Positions 1 through 7,583 of a DNA stretch of 14,126 nt are shown piece by piece (position 1 is the first letter of the stretch; every line of letters begins with the position of its first letter). The stretch is from an uncultured Lachnospiraceae bacterium (GTDB lineage: Bacteria; Bacillota; Clostridia; Lachnospirales; Lachnospiraceae): assembly GCA_900313435.1 (NCBI GenBank), contig OMRF01000214.1, positions 1 to 14,126 on the forward strand. The letters are read 5' to 3'. The notes under the pieces were generated by a model that was not told where the DNA came from, did no database searches, and saw nothing but the letters and a program-made list of their open reading frames with translations. Position numbers and translations under genes: made by a program.

Positions 1-125
1 CCCTTGTCGCCGTCGATGATCTTGATGTCGTGTACCACGAACTCATCATCAAAAGTAACGGAAACGACCGCCTTCATCTTTGATTCTTTTTCCATCTTTC
101 TGATCCTGATGTCTGTAATCTGCAT
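1..125 (-). CDS. spoVG: SpoVG, N-terminal part (3' end outside window)
   Basis: Reading from the ATG at 125 towards base 1 gives 41 residues that begin MQITDIRIRKMEKESKMKAV and continue through FDDEFVVHDIKIIDG. This is the hallmark N-terminus of SpoVG (family pattern: V/ITD-x-RxR, then a DNEFVVHD-IRVIDG-like stretch). SpoVG is a small (about 85-100 residues) nucleic-acid-binding regulator, first known from Bacillus stage V sporulation and septation control and widely kept in Firmicutes. About half of it is visible. The start is supported by AGGAGAGG at 133-140, seven bases before the ATG. The gene lies 74 bp downstream of glgD in the same direction with no clear terminator between, so it may be read from the glgC promoter, although a promoter of its own cannot be excluded. 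The family call is firm; its role in this organism is inferred. Confidence 0.93.
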   Translation of the reverse strand, partial: MQITDIRIRKMEKESKMKAVVSVTFDDEFVVHDIKIIDGDK

Positions 126-179
126 AATAATGCCTCTCCTTCTATTGCTGAATAATAATAGTGCTTTTCTGATGTTCTT

Positions 180-204
180 TATGATCTTCGCTTAGGCGAT
201 CATA
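180..204 (-). repeat. Short inverted repeat at the glgD stop codon
   Basis: TATGATC at 180-186 is mirrored by GATCATA at 198-204 around an 11-base loop, and the second arm contains the glgD stop codon. No T-run follows on the minus strand, so it is unlikely to be a strong intrinsic terminator. It could slow transcription or shield the 3' end of glgD from decay before spoVG. It could also be chance, since a 7-bp arm is short. Confidence 0.35.
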
Positions 205-1318
205 CTCCATATCTGTTCTGACGTTCGAATACCACCTTTATCTCGTTCTCGCCGATGTAGTTCTGGTCGGAGAGAAGGGTCTCATTTGATTCGACAATGC
301 AGTTCTCCACGTGAACATTGTCTCCGACATAGGCGCCGTTCAGGATGATCGAATTCTTCACGGTACTGTTGTTCCCGATAAAGACCCTCTTGAATATCAC
401 TGAGCCCTCGACGTTTGAATTGATGATACAGCCTGAACCGATAAGGCTGTTCTTCACATTCGAACCCACGTTGAACTTCGCGGGAGGAAGGTCGGCCGCC
501 TTTGAATATATCGTAGGCTGCTCGCGGAAGAAGAAATCCTGTACCTCCGGCTTCAGGAAGTCCATATTCGTCTTGTAGTAGGACTCCACCGTAGAGATAT
601 TCGACCAGTAGTCCTCCAGCATCCAGCCGTAGATCTTTTTCATACCCTTGTAGCGGACCAGAATGTCTGTGACGAAATTGTACCTGCCCTCGCGGTTGCA
701 CTGCTCAAGCAGCTCTATAAGCTTCCTTCTCCTGATGATGTATGTTCCGGTGGATACGATGTTTGAGTGAGCCATCATGGGCTTTTCCTCAAAATCGGTA
801 ACAAGTCCGTCGGCATCTATCTTCACGGTTCCGAAGCGGCTGATGTCCTCGTCCTCGGGAACCCTCGCGCATACTATCGTGATATCGGCCTGCTTCTGTA
901 CATGATACTCCAGTACGGGAGCAAAGTCCATCTTGTATACGCAGTCACCGGAAGAGATCACAACATAAGGTTCGTGTCGTCTCTTCAAAAAATCGATGTT
1001 CTGCCACATTGCGTCGGCAGTTCCCCTGTACCACCAGCTGTTGTCCGCCGTGACCGTGGGAGTGAAGAGGAAAAGTCCTCCCTGCTTTCTTCCGAAGTTC
1101 CACCACTTGGCTGAATTCAGGTGCTCGTTCAGGGATCTCGCGTTGTACTGCGAGAGCACCGCCACGGTCTGGATCCCGGAATTTGTCATATTGGAAAGTG
1201 AAAAATCGATACTCCTGTAGCTGCAGGCTATGGGCATCGCGGAGATGGCCCTTTTCTCGGAGAGATTTCTCATCCGCTGTGAGTTTCCGCCTGCGAGAAT
1301 TATTCCAAGTGCTTTCAT
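200..1318 (-). CDS. glgD: GlgD, regulatory-type subunit of ADP-glucose pyrophosphorylase
   Basis: This 372-residue protein belongs to the GlgD branch of the glucose-1-phosphate adenylyltransferase family. Known Firmicute GlgC/GlgD enzymes are hetero-oligomers that make ADP-glucose for glycogen, with GlgD boosting GlgC activity. The N-terminal Rossmann-like domain starts MKALGIILAGG. The nucleotide loop reads NSQRMRNLSEKRAISAMPI where GlgC has GSRLGVLTADVAKPAVAF, so the loop lysine of the AKP motif is missing, as is usual for GlgD. SGDCVYKMD (residues 123-131) and FEEKP (176-180) keep the metal and sugar-phosphate signatures. From about 285 on there are hexapeptide left-handed beta-helix repeats (VGSNVKNSLIGSGCIINSNV). 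The ATG overlaps the glgC stop in an ATGA (1315-1318), which indicates translational coupling and about equal amounts of both subunits. An AGGTGA ribosome site lies inside the glgC end. The length is normal for the family. Confidence 0.95.
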   Translation of the reverse strand: MKALGIILAGGNSQRMRNLSEKRAISAMPIACSYRSIDFSLSNMTNSGIQTVAVLSQYNARSLNEHLNSAKWWNFGRKQGGLFLFTPTVTADNSWWYRGTADAMWQNIDFLKRRHEPYVVISSGDCVYKMDFAPVLEYHVQKQADITIVCARVPEDEDISRFGTVKIDADGLVTDFEEKPMMAHSNIVSTGTYIIRRRKLIELLEQCNREGRYNFVTDILVRYKGMKKIYGWMLEDYWSNISTVESYYKTNMDFLKPEVQDFFFREQPTIYSKAADLPPAKFNVGSNVKNSLIGSGCIINSNVEGSVIFKRVFIGNNSTVKNSIILNGAYVGDNVHVENCIVESNETLLSDQNYIGENEIKVVFERQNRYGV

Positions 1319-2589
1319 TCCACATCACCTGCCTTAATAATATAGCCACCGCTCTCCAGCGCGCCCTCGGGATAATCAGACTCATCGGTAACTCCGCGGA
1401 TAGCGGTATTCTTTCCGATGGTAACATTTGCGGGAATGATGGACTTGTTCCCTATGGTTGCAAGTCCGAAGCAGTAGATCGAGGCGTTCAGCTTGGATTC
1501 CGCCTCCTCTCCTACGCCGATCTTTGTATTCTCGCCGACCTCGCAGTCCTGCGCGATGATGGATTTCTCCACATAGCAGCCCTTCTTTATGACAGTGTCC
1601 TTCATGATAATGGAATCACGGACGACAGCGCCATCTTCTATCACGACACCGGCCGAGATGACCGAATTCGTAACCTCTCCGCAGATACGGGTCCCGGCGC
1701 CGATGATGGACTTCGATACCTTCGCCTCCTTTCCGAGGAAGGAGGGCTCGATCAAAAACTGCTTCGTGTAGATCTTCCAGAATTCCTCGTAAAGGTTGAA
1801 TTCCGGGATAAGATCTATGAGCTCCATATTTGCCTGCCAGTATGAGCCAAGAGTTCCGACATCCTTCCAGTAGCCGTTGAACTCAAAGGCGAAGATCCTC
1901 TCGCCCTTCTTGTGGCAATAGGGAATAATGTGCTTTCCGAAATCGCAGTTGCTCTGATCCTTGAGAGCCAGAAGCGCCTCGCGAAGCTGCGGCCAGCTGA
2001 AGATATAGATACCCATCGAAGCGAGGTTCGACCTCGGATGCTCGGGTTTTTCCTCAAACTCAGTGATACGGCGGTTCTCATCCGCAATCACTATACCAAA
2101 GCGGCTCGCCTCCTCAATGGGAACCGGAATCGCCGCAAGTGTGACATCCGCCTGATTCTGCCTGTGGAAGTCAAGCATGGCCTCATAGTCCATCTTGTAG
2201 ATGTGATCGCCCGACAGAATGAGTACGTAATCCGGATTGTAGCCGTCAATGTACTGCAGATTCTGGAAGATAGCATTCGCAGTACCCGTGTACCATTCAC
2301 TGTTGTCGGACCTCTCATAGGGAGGAAGGACGGATACTCCTCCGTCATTCCTGTCGAGATCCCACGGAATACCGATCCCGATGTGCTGGTTCAGTGCAAG
2401 AGGCTGGTACTGTGTAAGGACGCCAACGGTGTCGATCCCGGAATTGATACAGTTCGAAAGCGGAAAATCGATGATCCTGTATTTGCCTCCGAAAGCGACT
2501 GCCGGCTTTGCGACATCGGCTGTGAGAACGCCGAGACGCGATCCCTGTCCTCCCGCAAGGAGCATGGCAATCATTTCTTTGTGCATCAT
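1315..2589 (-). CDS. glgC: GlgC, catalytic glucose-1-phosphate adenylyltransferase
   Basis: This 424-residue enzyme makes ADP-glucose and pyrophosphate from ATP and glucose-1-phosphate in the cytoplasm, the committed step of bacterial glycogen synthesis. Visible signatures are LAGGQGSRLGVLT (residues 11-23), AKPAVAFGGKYRIIDF with the conserved loop lysine (27-42), the Asp-containing SGDHIYKMDY (126-135), the substrate lysine in FEEKP (178-182), and WKDVGT (241-246). From about residue 290 there are left-handed beta-helix hexapeptides (VSKSIIGAGTRI and following). The length matches the usual 380-430. The ATG at 2587-2589 is preceded by GAGGTGA six bases upstream; a second ATG follows directly and could also serve. 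It is the first gene of a glgC-glgD(-spoVG) unit with its own promoter near 2683 and a leader of about 86 bases. No oddity is seen beyond the neighbourhood. Confidence 0.97.
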   Translation of the reverse strand: MMHKEMIAMLLAGGQGSRLGVLTADVAKPAVAFGGKYRIIDFPLSNCINSGIDTVGVLTQYQPLALNQHIGIGIPWDLDRNDGGVSVLPPYERSDNSEWYTGTANAIFQNLQYIDGYNPDYVLILSGDHIYKMDYEAMLDFHRQNQADVTLAAIPVPIEEASRFGIVIADENRRITEFEEKPEHPRSNLASMGIYIFSWPQLREALLALKDQSNCDFGKHIIPYCHKKGERIFAFEFNGYWKDVGTLGSYWQANMELIDLIPEFNLYEEFWKIYTKQFLIEPSFLGKEAKVSKSIIGAGTRICGEVTNSVISAGVVIEDGAVVRDSIIMKDTVIKKGCYVEKSIIAQDCEVGENTKIGVGEEAESKLNASIYCFGLATIGNKSIIPANVTIGKNTAIRGVTDESDYPEGALESGGYIIKAGDVE

Positions 2590-2641
2590 GTCGCGTCACC
2601 TCAATTCTTTTAGCAAAAGTAATATGAGTTCTTTGTTCCCC

Positions 2642-2664
2642 CTGCCGCAATCACTGCCGGTCAG
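2642..2664 (-). promoter_or_regulatory. Possible hairpin in the glgC leader RNA
   Basis: On the minus strand the leader can fold as CTG-a-CCG-g-CA, loop GTGAT, TG-CGG-CAG, which is eight base pairs with two single-base bulges. It lies between the predicted transcript start (about 2676) and the glgC ribosome site. It could affect message stability or translation, but it resembles no riboswitch class I know and may be fortuitous. Confidence 0.25.
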
Positions 2665-2682
2665 AGGAAACTTTCCGTGGAC

Positions 2683-2712
2683 AGTATAACACATTTTATA
2701 AAAAAGCAACAA
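2683..2712 (-). promoter_or_regulatory. Extended -10 sigma-A promoter for glgC-glgD
   Basis: On the minus strand there is a -10 element TATACT (2683-2688) preceded by TG plus one base, forming the extended -10 TGTTATACT. A weak -35, TTGTTG (2707-2712), lies 18 bases upstream, with A/T-rich DNA around and beyond it. The predicted start is near 2676, giving a leader of about 86 bases. The 175-bp gap 2590-2764 has no clear terminator for the upstream operon, so some read-through from it is likely. Confidence 0.65.
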
Positions 2713-2764
2713 CTATGTAATGGTTTTTCGTAAAAATTGCCTACATGCCATGCTCATCCTGCCG

Positions 2765-5377
2765 CTACGTCTTCGGGACACAGGTCACAAAGATCCCTCC
2801 TCCTGCAGCGAAGGCTGATGACGCGTCATTCATTCCCATCTTCTCGGTCTTTCCGGTGGAAGGATCAAAGAGGATAACATTCTTCGGATCAAAGCCGGTG
2901 ATCACGGTATAATTTCTCTTCCCGTCGGAATCTATGTATTCCGCGTAGACAACCTCACCGCGATCCACATAATAAAGTGCCTCGGAGAGTGATATTCCGT
3001 AGAAACTCAGCACCTTCCTGTCCCTCAGCACGGAAGAAGCGATATTGGAGACTGACATTCCCGCGGAAAGCATGGAGGATACGTCCACGTTCTGTCCGGA
3101 GGCCGAAAGCATCACGGAAAGTGCCGCTGCCCTCTCATCATCCTGATCATTTCTGTGGAGAGACGTTGAATTGTCGGCATACGACCCTCTTCCCCTGCGC
3201 CAGATCGTATTCTGGGAATTATCTATCACTATTCCCATTTCCATATCAGCGCGGATCACAGCCTCGGAAACATCGCCGGTGGACAGCACGATACGGCTTC
3301 CGACATAGACGAAATACTGATCCAGGACTTCGGATGTATCGATATTAATGATCTGATCCTTTCCAAGAAGGACCACAGGCGCACGGGCAAGCGAAAACTC
3401 CGGAGACGTCTGAACAGATGCCATCACAAGGTATGCCACCTCTCCAACCCCGCTCACCGGCCGCCTCTCAAGACTTACAGCCCTGTTCGCCTTTGCGTCG
3501 CTGGCGCGGACGGTGTCATTATCAACGGAGATAAAGCTCCCGTCATCACTTCTTTTCACCCGAAACAGCGTAAGCATGGAATTGTCGGCTTTTAAAAGGC
3601 CGGTGACATAGATATCCGGCTTTTCATAGTTTAACAGGGATTTTTCCGTGCCGGAGGAGACCGGTATTATCGAAAGACGATACATCGGATAGACGCTGTC
3701 TCCAGCGGCAGTCTCATACACATCCTTGGTCCTTCCCTGCCCGTAAACAAGGTCATCCTCCATGAAGGCAAGGGGACGAAGGAACTCGCCCTCATCGGGA
3801 GCGATCACCCTTCCGGTACCGGACTCAAGGTCAAGTATCACTATCTCGCCTGTCCTCCCGTCAACGCTGTTCTTTGACGGGTTAATACCAAACGCTTTGT
3901 TTTTGAGGACTCCTCCGGGAAGCGCAATATACCTTCTCGAAGTCGACACTGCGTAATCTGCGCTCGGAAGCGCCTCGGTCAGCATATCCACCTTCAGGGT
4001 GTTCAGATCCACGTGAACTAAGGAACCGTCAGCCATGATATAGAAGTCATCATTTGACGACCTGTAGATAAGCTCGGAGAAATTCGCTTTCAGCACCTGA
4101 TATGACCGCTCTGATGCTATGAAGGCCTGCTCCGTCACTGATCCCTTGACTCCGTCATACCTCATAACGTCTATGCCGCAGCGCCCCTCATGGGTCCCTG
4201 AATTCATGTAGCCGAGCACCACAAAGACCATCGTGCCGTTCTCGTCTATCGAAAGTATCTTTACGGCATGCTCCTCCCGCATCGTCCTGGCATCGGGAAG
4301 ACTCCCGTCGGGAGTGAAGGAGAATACCGTCGTAATGGTGCCATCCAGAGCATTGTATTCAAAGAGTTCCCCATTCTGGGAAAACGCTGCTATGAGCCCT
4401 GTGTCGTTCGCGAGATAATCATAATCATAAGGCACAACGCCGAGCGTCAGCCTGTTCCCGTTGACCCTGCTGCTGTCCGGCGTGAACCTCTCCGTCATCC
4501 GCCTCTGATAATCGAGAAGGAAGAGCCTGGCCGTGCCGTAGCGGACCTTGAAATACTCCTCTACATCATATTCCTTTGTTCCGTCGGACATTCTGTATTC
4601 AAAGGTGAGAGCGCAGTAATCATTGCTCACCTCATTGAAGCAGACGGTGGGAGTATTCGACTCATTTCCCACAAAGCCCTCCCAGGCTACCTCGGAGGCC
4701 GTGGAGTTGATCGACACATCGGCGAGTCCCGAAGTATCCGTAAGAGCCGCGTCAGGAGAGGGTTCAAGATAAGGAGCGAGCGGCTCCGCATTGTGCAGGA
4801 GCGCATTCTTCCTGAAATTCTCGGAAAACTCAAGTATCTCTGCCACATGGGCGTCATGGGGCATTATTATCCTTGTGTAGAAATAAAGGGGACGCCCCGA
4901 GACCTGCAGGGTCAGCGTAAAAAGATATTCCCCGCCATCCGCGAGAAGGTTTTCAAGCTGGGGCATAAGGGTAACAACGCCCCCCTCCTCAGCCGGGATC
5001 TCCGGAATCCTTGTCTCGGCTATCTTTCGCTCTGTATCAAGGGATCTGATCTCATAAGAGGCCTCCTCCACCTTGTTCCCAAAGGTCTCTATCCTGATAG
5101 GGAGAACCCGGGACTCCTCAAGAGGTATCACCGCGTCTCTCATATAGCAGGCATCCATGGGACTGATGTAGGCCGGCAGGCTTTCGACCTCATGCCCGCA
5201 GGCCGTCATGGAGACTATGGGGAGCGTAGCGCCGCTGGTCTGAGTGGTGGTCTCGCCTTTTCTGATGTTCAATAAGACTGTAAAAAGAGCAAGGGAACCG
5301 AAGAAAACCGACACGATCAGCAAAAACTGCCGTATCAGCCACTTCGGTATCCCCTTTCTTCGAAATGAAAGATTCAA
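2765..5377 (-). CDS. Membrane-anchored 870-residue extracytoplasmic protein, unknown function, C39-like degenerate C-terminus
   Basis: I do not recognise a named family. One transmembrane anchor (about residues 14-37, after a basic RRKG..K stretch) is followed by about 830 residues predicted outside the cell. Residues 75-180 look like beta-rich domains. Roughly 320-600 holds repeated short strands around phrases such as SQNGELFEYNALDG, MADGSLVHVDLNT and GEIVILDLESG, suggesting a beta-propeller-like fold. Residues 745-866 resemble the papain-like C39 double-glycine peptidase fold: a helix DERAAALSVMLSASG where the Cys helix would be, SLSEALYYVDRGEVV, then RNYTVITGFD and ILFDPSTG. The catalytic Cys and His positions appear to be lost. 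Translation must start at TTG (5375-5377), which overlaps the prs stop in TTGA; AGGA lies 5 bases upstream, and the next ATG falls after the anchor. It is the last gene of the dnaD operon. From memory, similar long anchored proteins occur in other Lachnospiraceae; I could not check this. Confidence 0.85.
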   Translation of the reverse strand: MNLSFRRKGIPKWLIRQFLLIVSVFFGSLALFTVLLNIRKGETTTQTSGATLPIVSMTACGHEVESLPAYISPMDACYMRDAVIPLEESRVLPIRIETFGNKVEEASYEIRSLDTERKIAETRIPEIPAEEGGVVTLMPQLENLLADGGEYLFTLTLQVSGRPLYFYTRIIMPHDAHVAEILEFSENFRKNALLHNAEPLAPYLEPSPDAALTDTSGLADVSINSTASEVAWEGFVGNESNTPTVCFNEVSNDYCALTFEYRMSDGTKEYDVEEYFKVRYGTARLFLLDYQRRMTERFTPDSSRVNGNRLTLGVVPYDYDYLANDTGLIAAFSQNGELFEYNALDGTITTVFSFTPDGSLPDARTMREEHAVKILSIDENGTMVFVVLGYMNSGTHEGRCGIDVMRYDGVKGSVTEQAFIASERSYQVLKANFSELIYRSSNDDFYIMADGSLVHVDLNTLKVDMLTEALPSADYAVSTSRRYIALPGGVLKNKAFGINPSKNSVDGRTGEIVILDLESGTGRVIAPDEGEFLRPLAFMEDDLVYGQGRTKDVYETAAGDSVYPMYRLSIIPVSSGTEKSLLNYEKPDIYVTGLLKADNSMLTLFRVKRSDDGSFISVDNDTVRASDAKANRAVSLERRPVSGVGEVAYLVMASVQTSPEFSLARAPVVLLGKDQIINIDTSEVLDQYFVYVGSRIVLSTGDVSEAVIRADMEMGIVIDNSQNTIWRRGRGSYADNSTSLHRNDQDDERAAALSVMLSASGQNVDVSSMLSAGMSVSNIASSVLRDRKVLSFYGISLSEALYYVDRGEVVYAEYIDSDGKRNYTVITGFDPKNVILFDPSTGKTEKMGMNDASSAFAAGGGIFVTCVPKT

Positions 5378-6558
5378 TATTTTCCTGCTTTGTACTTTTC
5401 AAGCAGCCTGTTGATCCTGACAGAAGGCTCAAGGAGCGAGGAGAGGCTGCAATCATGGTTTAAGGTGTCTATGATGAGCGCTATGTACTTTGACATATCG
5501 CAGCTTATGAAATAATCCCTAGAAAGAAGCTCCGGCGACTGGTATGTGAGATTCGTGGCAACGACCTTGTAGATCACACCCTCTTCGACCGCCTTGTCAA
5601 AAGACTCAAGACCGCTGGTAAAGAGACCGAAGGTAGCTACCGCGAATATCCTGTTCGCCTTCCTTTGCTTAAGCTGTCTGGCCACATCTATCATGGACTC
5701 TCCGGAGGCTATCATATCGTCTATGATGATAACGTCCTTGCCGTCGATGTCATCTCCCAAAAATTCATGTGCAACTATGGGATTTCGGCCGTTAACGATC
5801 TTTGAATAATCACGCCTCTTGTAGAACATACCCACATCCACGCCGAGGACGTTTGCCATATATACTGCACGATCCATTGCGCCCTCGTCCGGGCTGATGA
5901 TCATGAGGTGGTCGGGATCGATCTGAAGATCCTTGACCTTCTTGCAAATTCCCTTTATGAACTGATACGCAGGGCGTATAGACTCAAAACCGTGGAGCGG
6001 AATGGAATTCATTACTCTGGGATCATGGGCATCAAAGGTAATGATATTATCGACCCCCATCGCCACCAGCTCCTGCAGAGCAACAGCGCAGTCTAAAGAC
6101 TCTCTCTGTGACTTCTTGTGCTGGCGTGACTCGTAAAGGAAAGGAAGGATAACGTTCACCCTCTTAGCCTTTCCTCCGATGGCGGAGATCACACGCTTCA
6201 TATCAGCATAGTGATCATCGGGAGACATATGGTTCTCGTGTCCGAATATCTTGTAGGTCATGGAATAATTCATGACATCGACGAGAATGTAGATATCCAG
6301 CCCCCTGATGGAGTCGCTCAAGGTTGCCTTTGCCTCACCGGAGCCGAAGCGCGGGCAGTTCGCGTCTATGATGTAGGTATTTCCTGCGTAGTGCTCCCTG
6401 TCGTAGGTGTCAAGATGGTCTATGGGACGATCCGACCTCCAGTCCACGAGATAATTATCGACCTTCTTCCCTATTGCCTTGATGCTCTCAAGGGGAATGA
6501 GACCAAGGGGCGCTACCGGGCGCCGTGTGATGAAATCGTCATCAATGTTTGCTGGCAT
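5374..6558 (-). CDS. prs: Ribose-phosphate pyrophosphokinase, divergent long form
   Basis: PRPP synthetase transfers pyrophosphate from ATP to ribose-5-phosphate to make PRPP for purine, pyrimidine, NAD, histidine and tryptophan synthesis. Family signatures are present but altered: FGSGEAK (residues 71-77) at the nucleotide region; LPFLYESRQHKKSQRES (138-154) in place of the usual PYFGYARQDRK type; FDAHDP (175-180) in place of the DLH metal site; a flexible loop FYKRR (245-249); and the PRPP loop VIIIDDMIASGESM (276-289) where classical enzymes have DDMIDTGGT. At 394 residues it is about 80 longer than the usual 310-320, mainly through an N-terminal extension and insertions. AAAAGGAG lies six bases before the ATG. 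It is 47 bp after the helicase loader and overlaps the next gene by 4 bp. It is probably a functional isoform; whether a classical prs exists elsewhere in the genome is unknown. Confidence 0.9.
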   Translation of the reverse strand: MPANIDDDFITRRPVAPLGLIPLESIKAIGKKVDNYLVDWRSDRPIDHLDTYDREHYAGNTYIIDANCPRFGSGEAKATLSDSIRGLDIYILVDVMNYSMTYKIFGHENHMSPDDHYADMKRVISAIGGKAKRVNVILPFLYESRQHKKSQRESLDCAVALQELVAMGVDNIITFDAHDPRVMNSIPLHGFESIRPAYQFIKGICKKVKDLQIDPDHLMIISPDEGAMDRAVYMANVLGVDVGMFYKRRDYSKIVNGRNPIVAHEFLGDDIDGKDVIIIDDMIASGESMIDVARQLKQRKANRIFAVATFGLFTSGLESFDKAVEEGVIYKVVATNLTYQSPELLSRDYFISCDMSKYIALIIDTLNHDCSLSSLLEPSVRINRLLEKYKAGKY

Positions 6559-6605
6559 TTCCTGCTCCTTTTCCTAAACAGACAGCGTTTTTTGTTACCT
6601 TCATC

Positions 6606-7568
6606 CTATTGCAAACGGAGATCGGGTCCCGTCATCCTGATAAGCTGATAGTTCCCGGCGATCCGTGAGAATACTCTCTCGTTATAGCGCTCCGCGATAT
6701 CGGAGGGAAAGAGGTTCGTGGAGATCACAGTCCTTCTCTCCGAAAGCAGCCTCTCGTTTATAAGACGATAGACCGCAGATACTACAAAGCTGTTTATAAG
6801 CTCAGTCCCCAGGTCATCTATGATGAGAAGCTCAGTCTCCATCATATCCTTATAGGGATCATCTTTGTGCTTGAACTCTGAATCCGACGCGATATCCATG
6901 AATTCCGGAGCAGTAAGATATATCACGGTAAGCCCCTTGTCAAGCGCCTCTTTTGCTATACAGTGGGAAAGGAAGGTCTTCCCGGTACCTGTATTACCGT
7001 ATATCAGAAGATTCTTCTTTCCCTCCGGCGAAGCGGAAAGAAATCTTTTCGCGGTCTCAAGCGCCTTTAAAGCATTCTGCCTCGGAGTGAGCCCGGTCTT
7101 TTCATCAATCCCCTCATCCGAAAAAACATTGGGGTTGAAGGATGAAAAGTTGTTCATTGAAAAGAGCCTTCTCGAACGATCCTGCGAAAAGATGAGGTCG
7201 TACTCCAGCTGATTGAAACAGGAACACTTTTTCCCATCGGGAAGATAGCCTGTATCAGAGCATTTTTCGCAGGTATAATTCGTCTCAAGATAATCCGCGG
7301 GGAAGCCGCCTTCCGAAAGGAGCTTTGCCTTCCTTTGTAACGCGGTGGAAAGGAAGCATTTAAAGTCCTCCCGCGCATTTTCGTCCCCGGCGATATAGCG
7401 CTTTATGCTATCTGCTCCCCTTTTTGATATCTCATCAAGAAGGTCCTTAAGTTCGGGGAGCTTCTCCGAAGCCTCTCTCTTCCGGTCGATCGCATCCTGC
7501 TCTGCCCTTCTTCTTCGTTCGTCTATAACCGCCTTAACGGTCTCATACTGCTCGTTTGTAAGCGGCAT
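6606..7568 (-). CDS. dnaC: DnaC/DnaI-type replicative helicase loader (AAA+ ATPase)
   Basis: This 320-residue protein should help load the replicative helicase onto single-stranded DNA, working with DnaD in the Gram-positive primosome. The N-terminal helical region (1-90) is charged. A probable zinc site follows, with Cys100, Cys103, Cys115 and Cys117 (TCEKC ... KCSC), as in the helicase-binding part of DnaI-like loaders. The AAA+ core has Walker A GNTGTGKT (191-198), Walker B LLIIDD (247-252), sensor I STN (283-285), and YNERVFSRI with candidate arginine finger residues (295-303). IstB transposition helpers share this core, but the zinc N-terminus, the dnaD neighbour and the absence of a transposase argue against that. 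GAGGT precedes the ATG, and only 15 bp separate it from dnaD, so the two are co-transcribed. The symbol follows Escherichia coli usage; in Bacillus the equivalent protein is DnaI. Confidence 0.9.
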   Translation of the reverse strand: MPLTNEQYETVKAVIDERRRRAEQDAIDRKREASEKLPELKDLLDEISKRGADSIKRYIAGDENAREDFKCFLSTALQRKAKLLSEGGFPADYLETNYTCEKCSDTGYLPDGKKCSCFNQLEYDLIFSQDRSRRLFSMNNFSSFNPNVFSDEGIDEKTGLTPRQNALKALETAKRFLSASPEGKKNLLIYGNTGTGKTFLSHCIAKEALDKGLTVIYLTAPEFMDIASDSEFKHKDDPYKDMMETELLIIDDLGTELINSFVVSAVYRLINERLLSERRTVISTNLFPSDIAERYNERVFSRIAGNYQLIRMTGPDLRLQ

Positions 7569-7583
7569 TATACTATACCTCTG

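Noticed and set aside
1183..2613. Plus-strand open frames of 220 and 233 codons over glgC
   Set aside because: Both are shadows of the clearly recognised glgC and glgD coding strand, with no family motif.
2690..2764. Intrinsic terminator after the 870-residue gene
   Set aside because: TTTTT-ACG-AAAAA can pair but has no G/C stem or following T-run, so a terminator is not supported.
4268..5275. Plus-strand open frame of 335 codons
   Set aside because: It lies antisense to the 870-residue gene, has no ribosome site or recognisable domain, and its composition mirrors the opposite strand. The minus-strand frame has an anchor, operon overlap and ordered domains.
6606..7568. IstB-type transposition helper
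   Set aside because: The AAA+ core is shared, but the Cys-rich N-terminal region, the adjacent dnaD and the lack of any transposase or terminal repeats favour a helicase loader.
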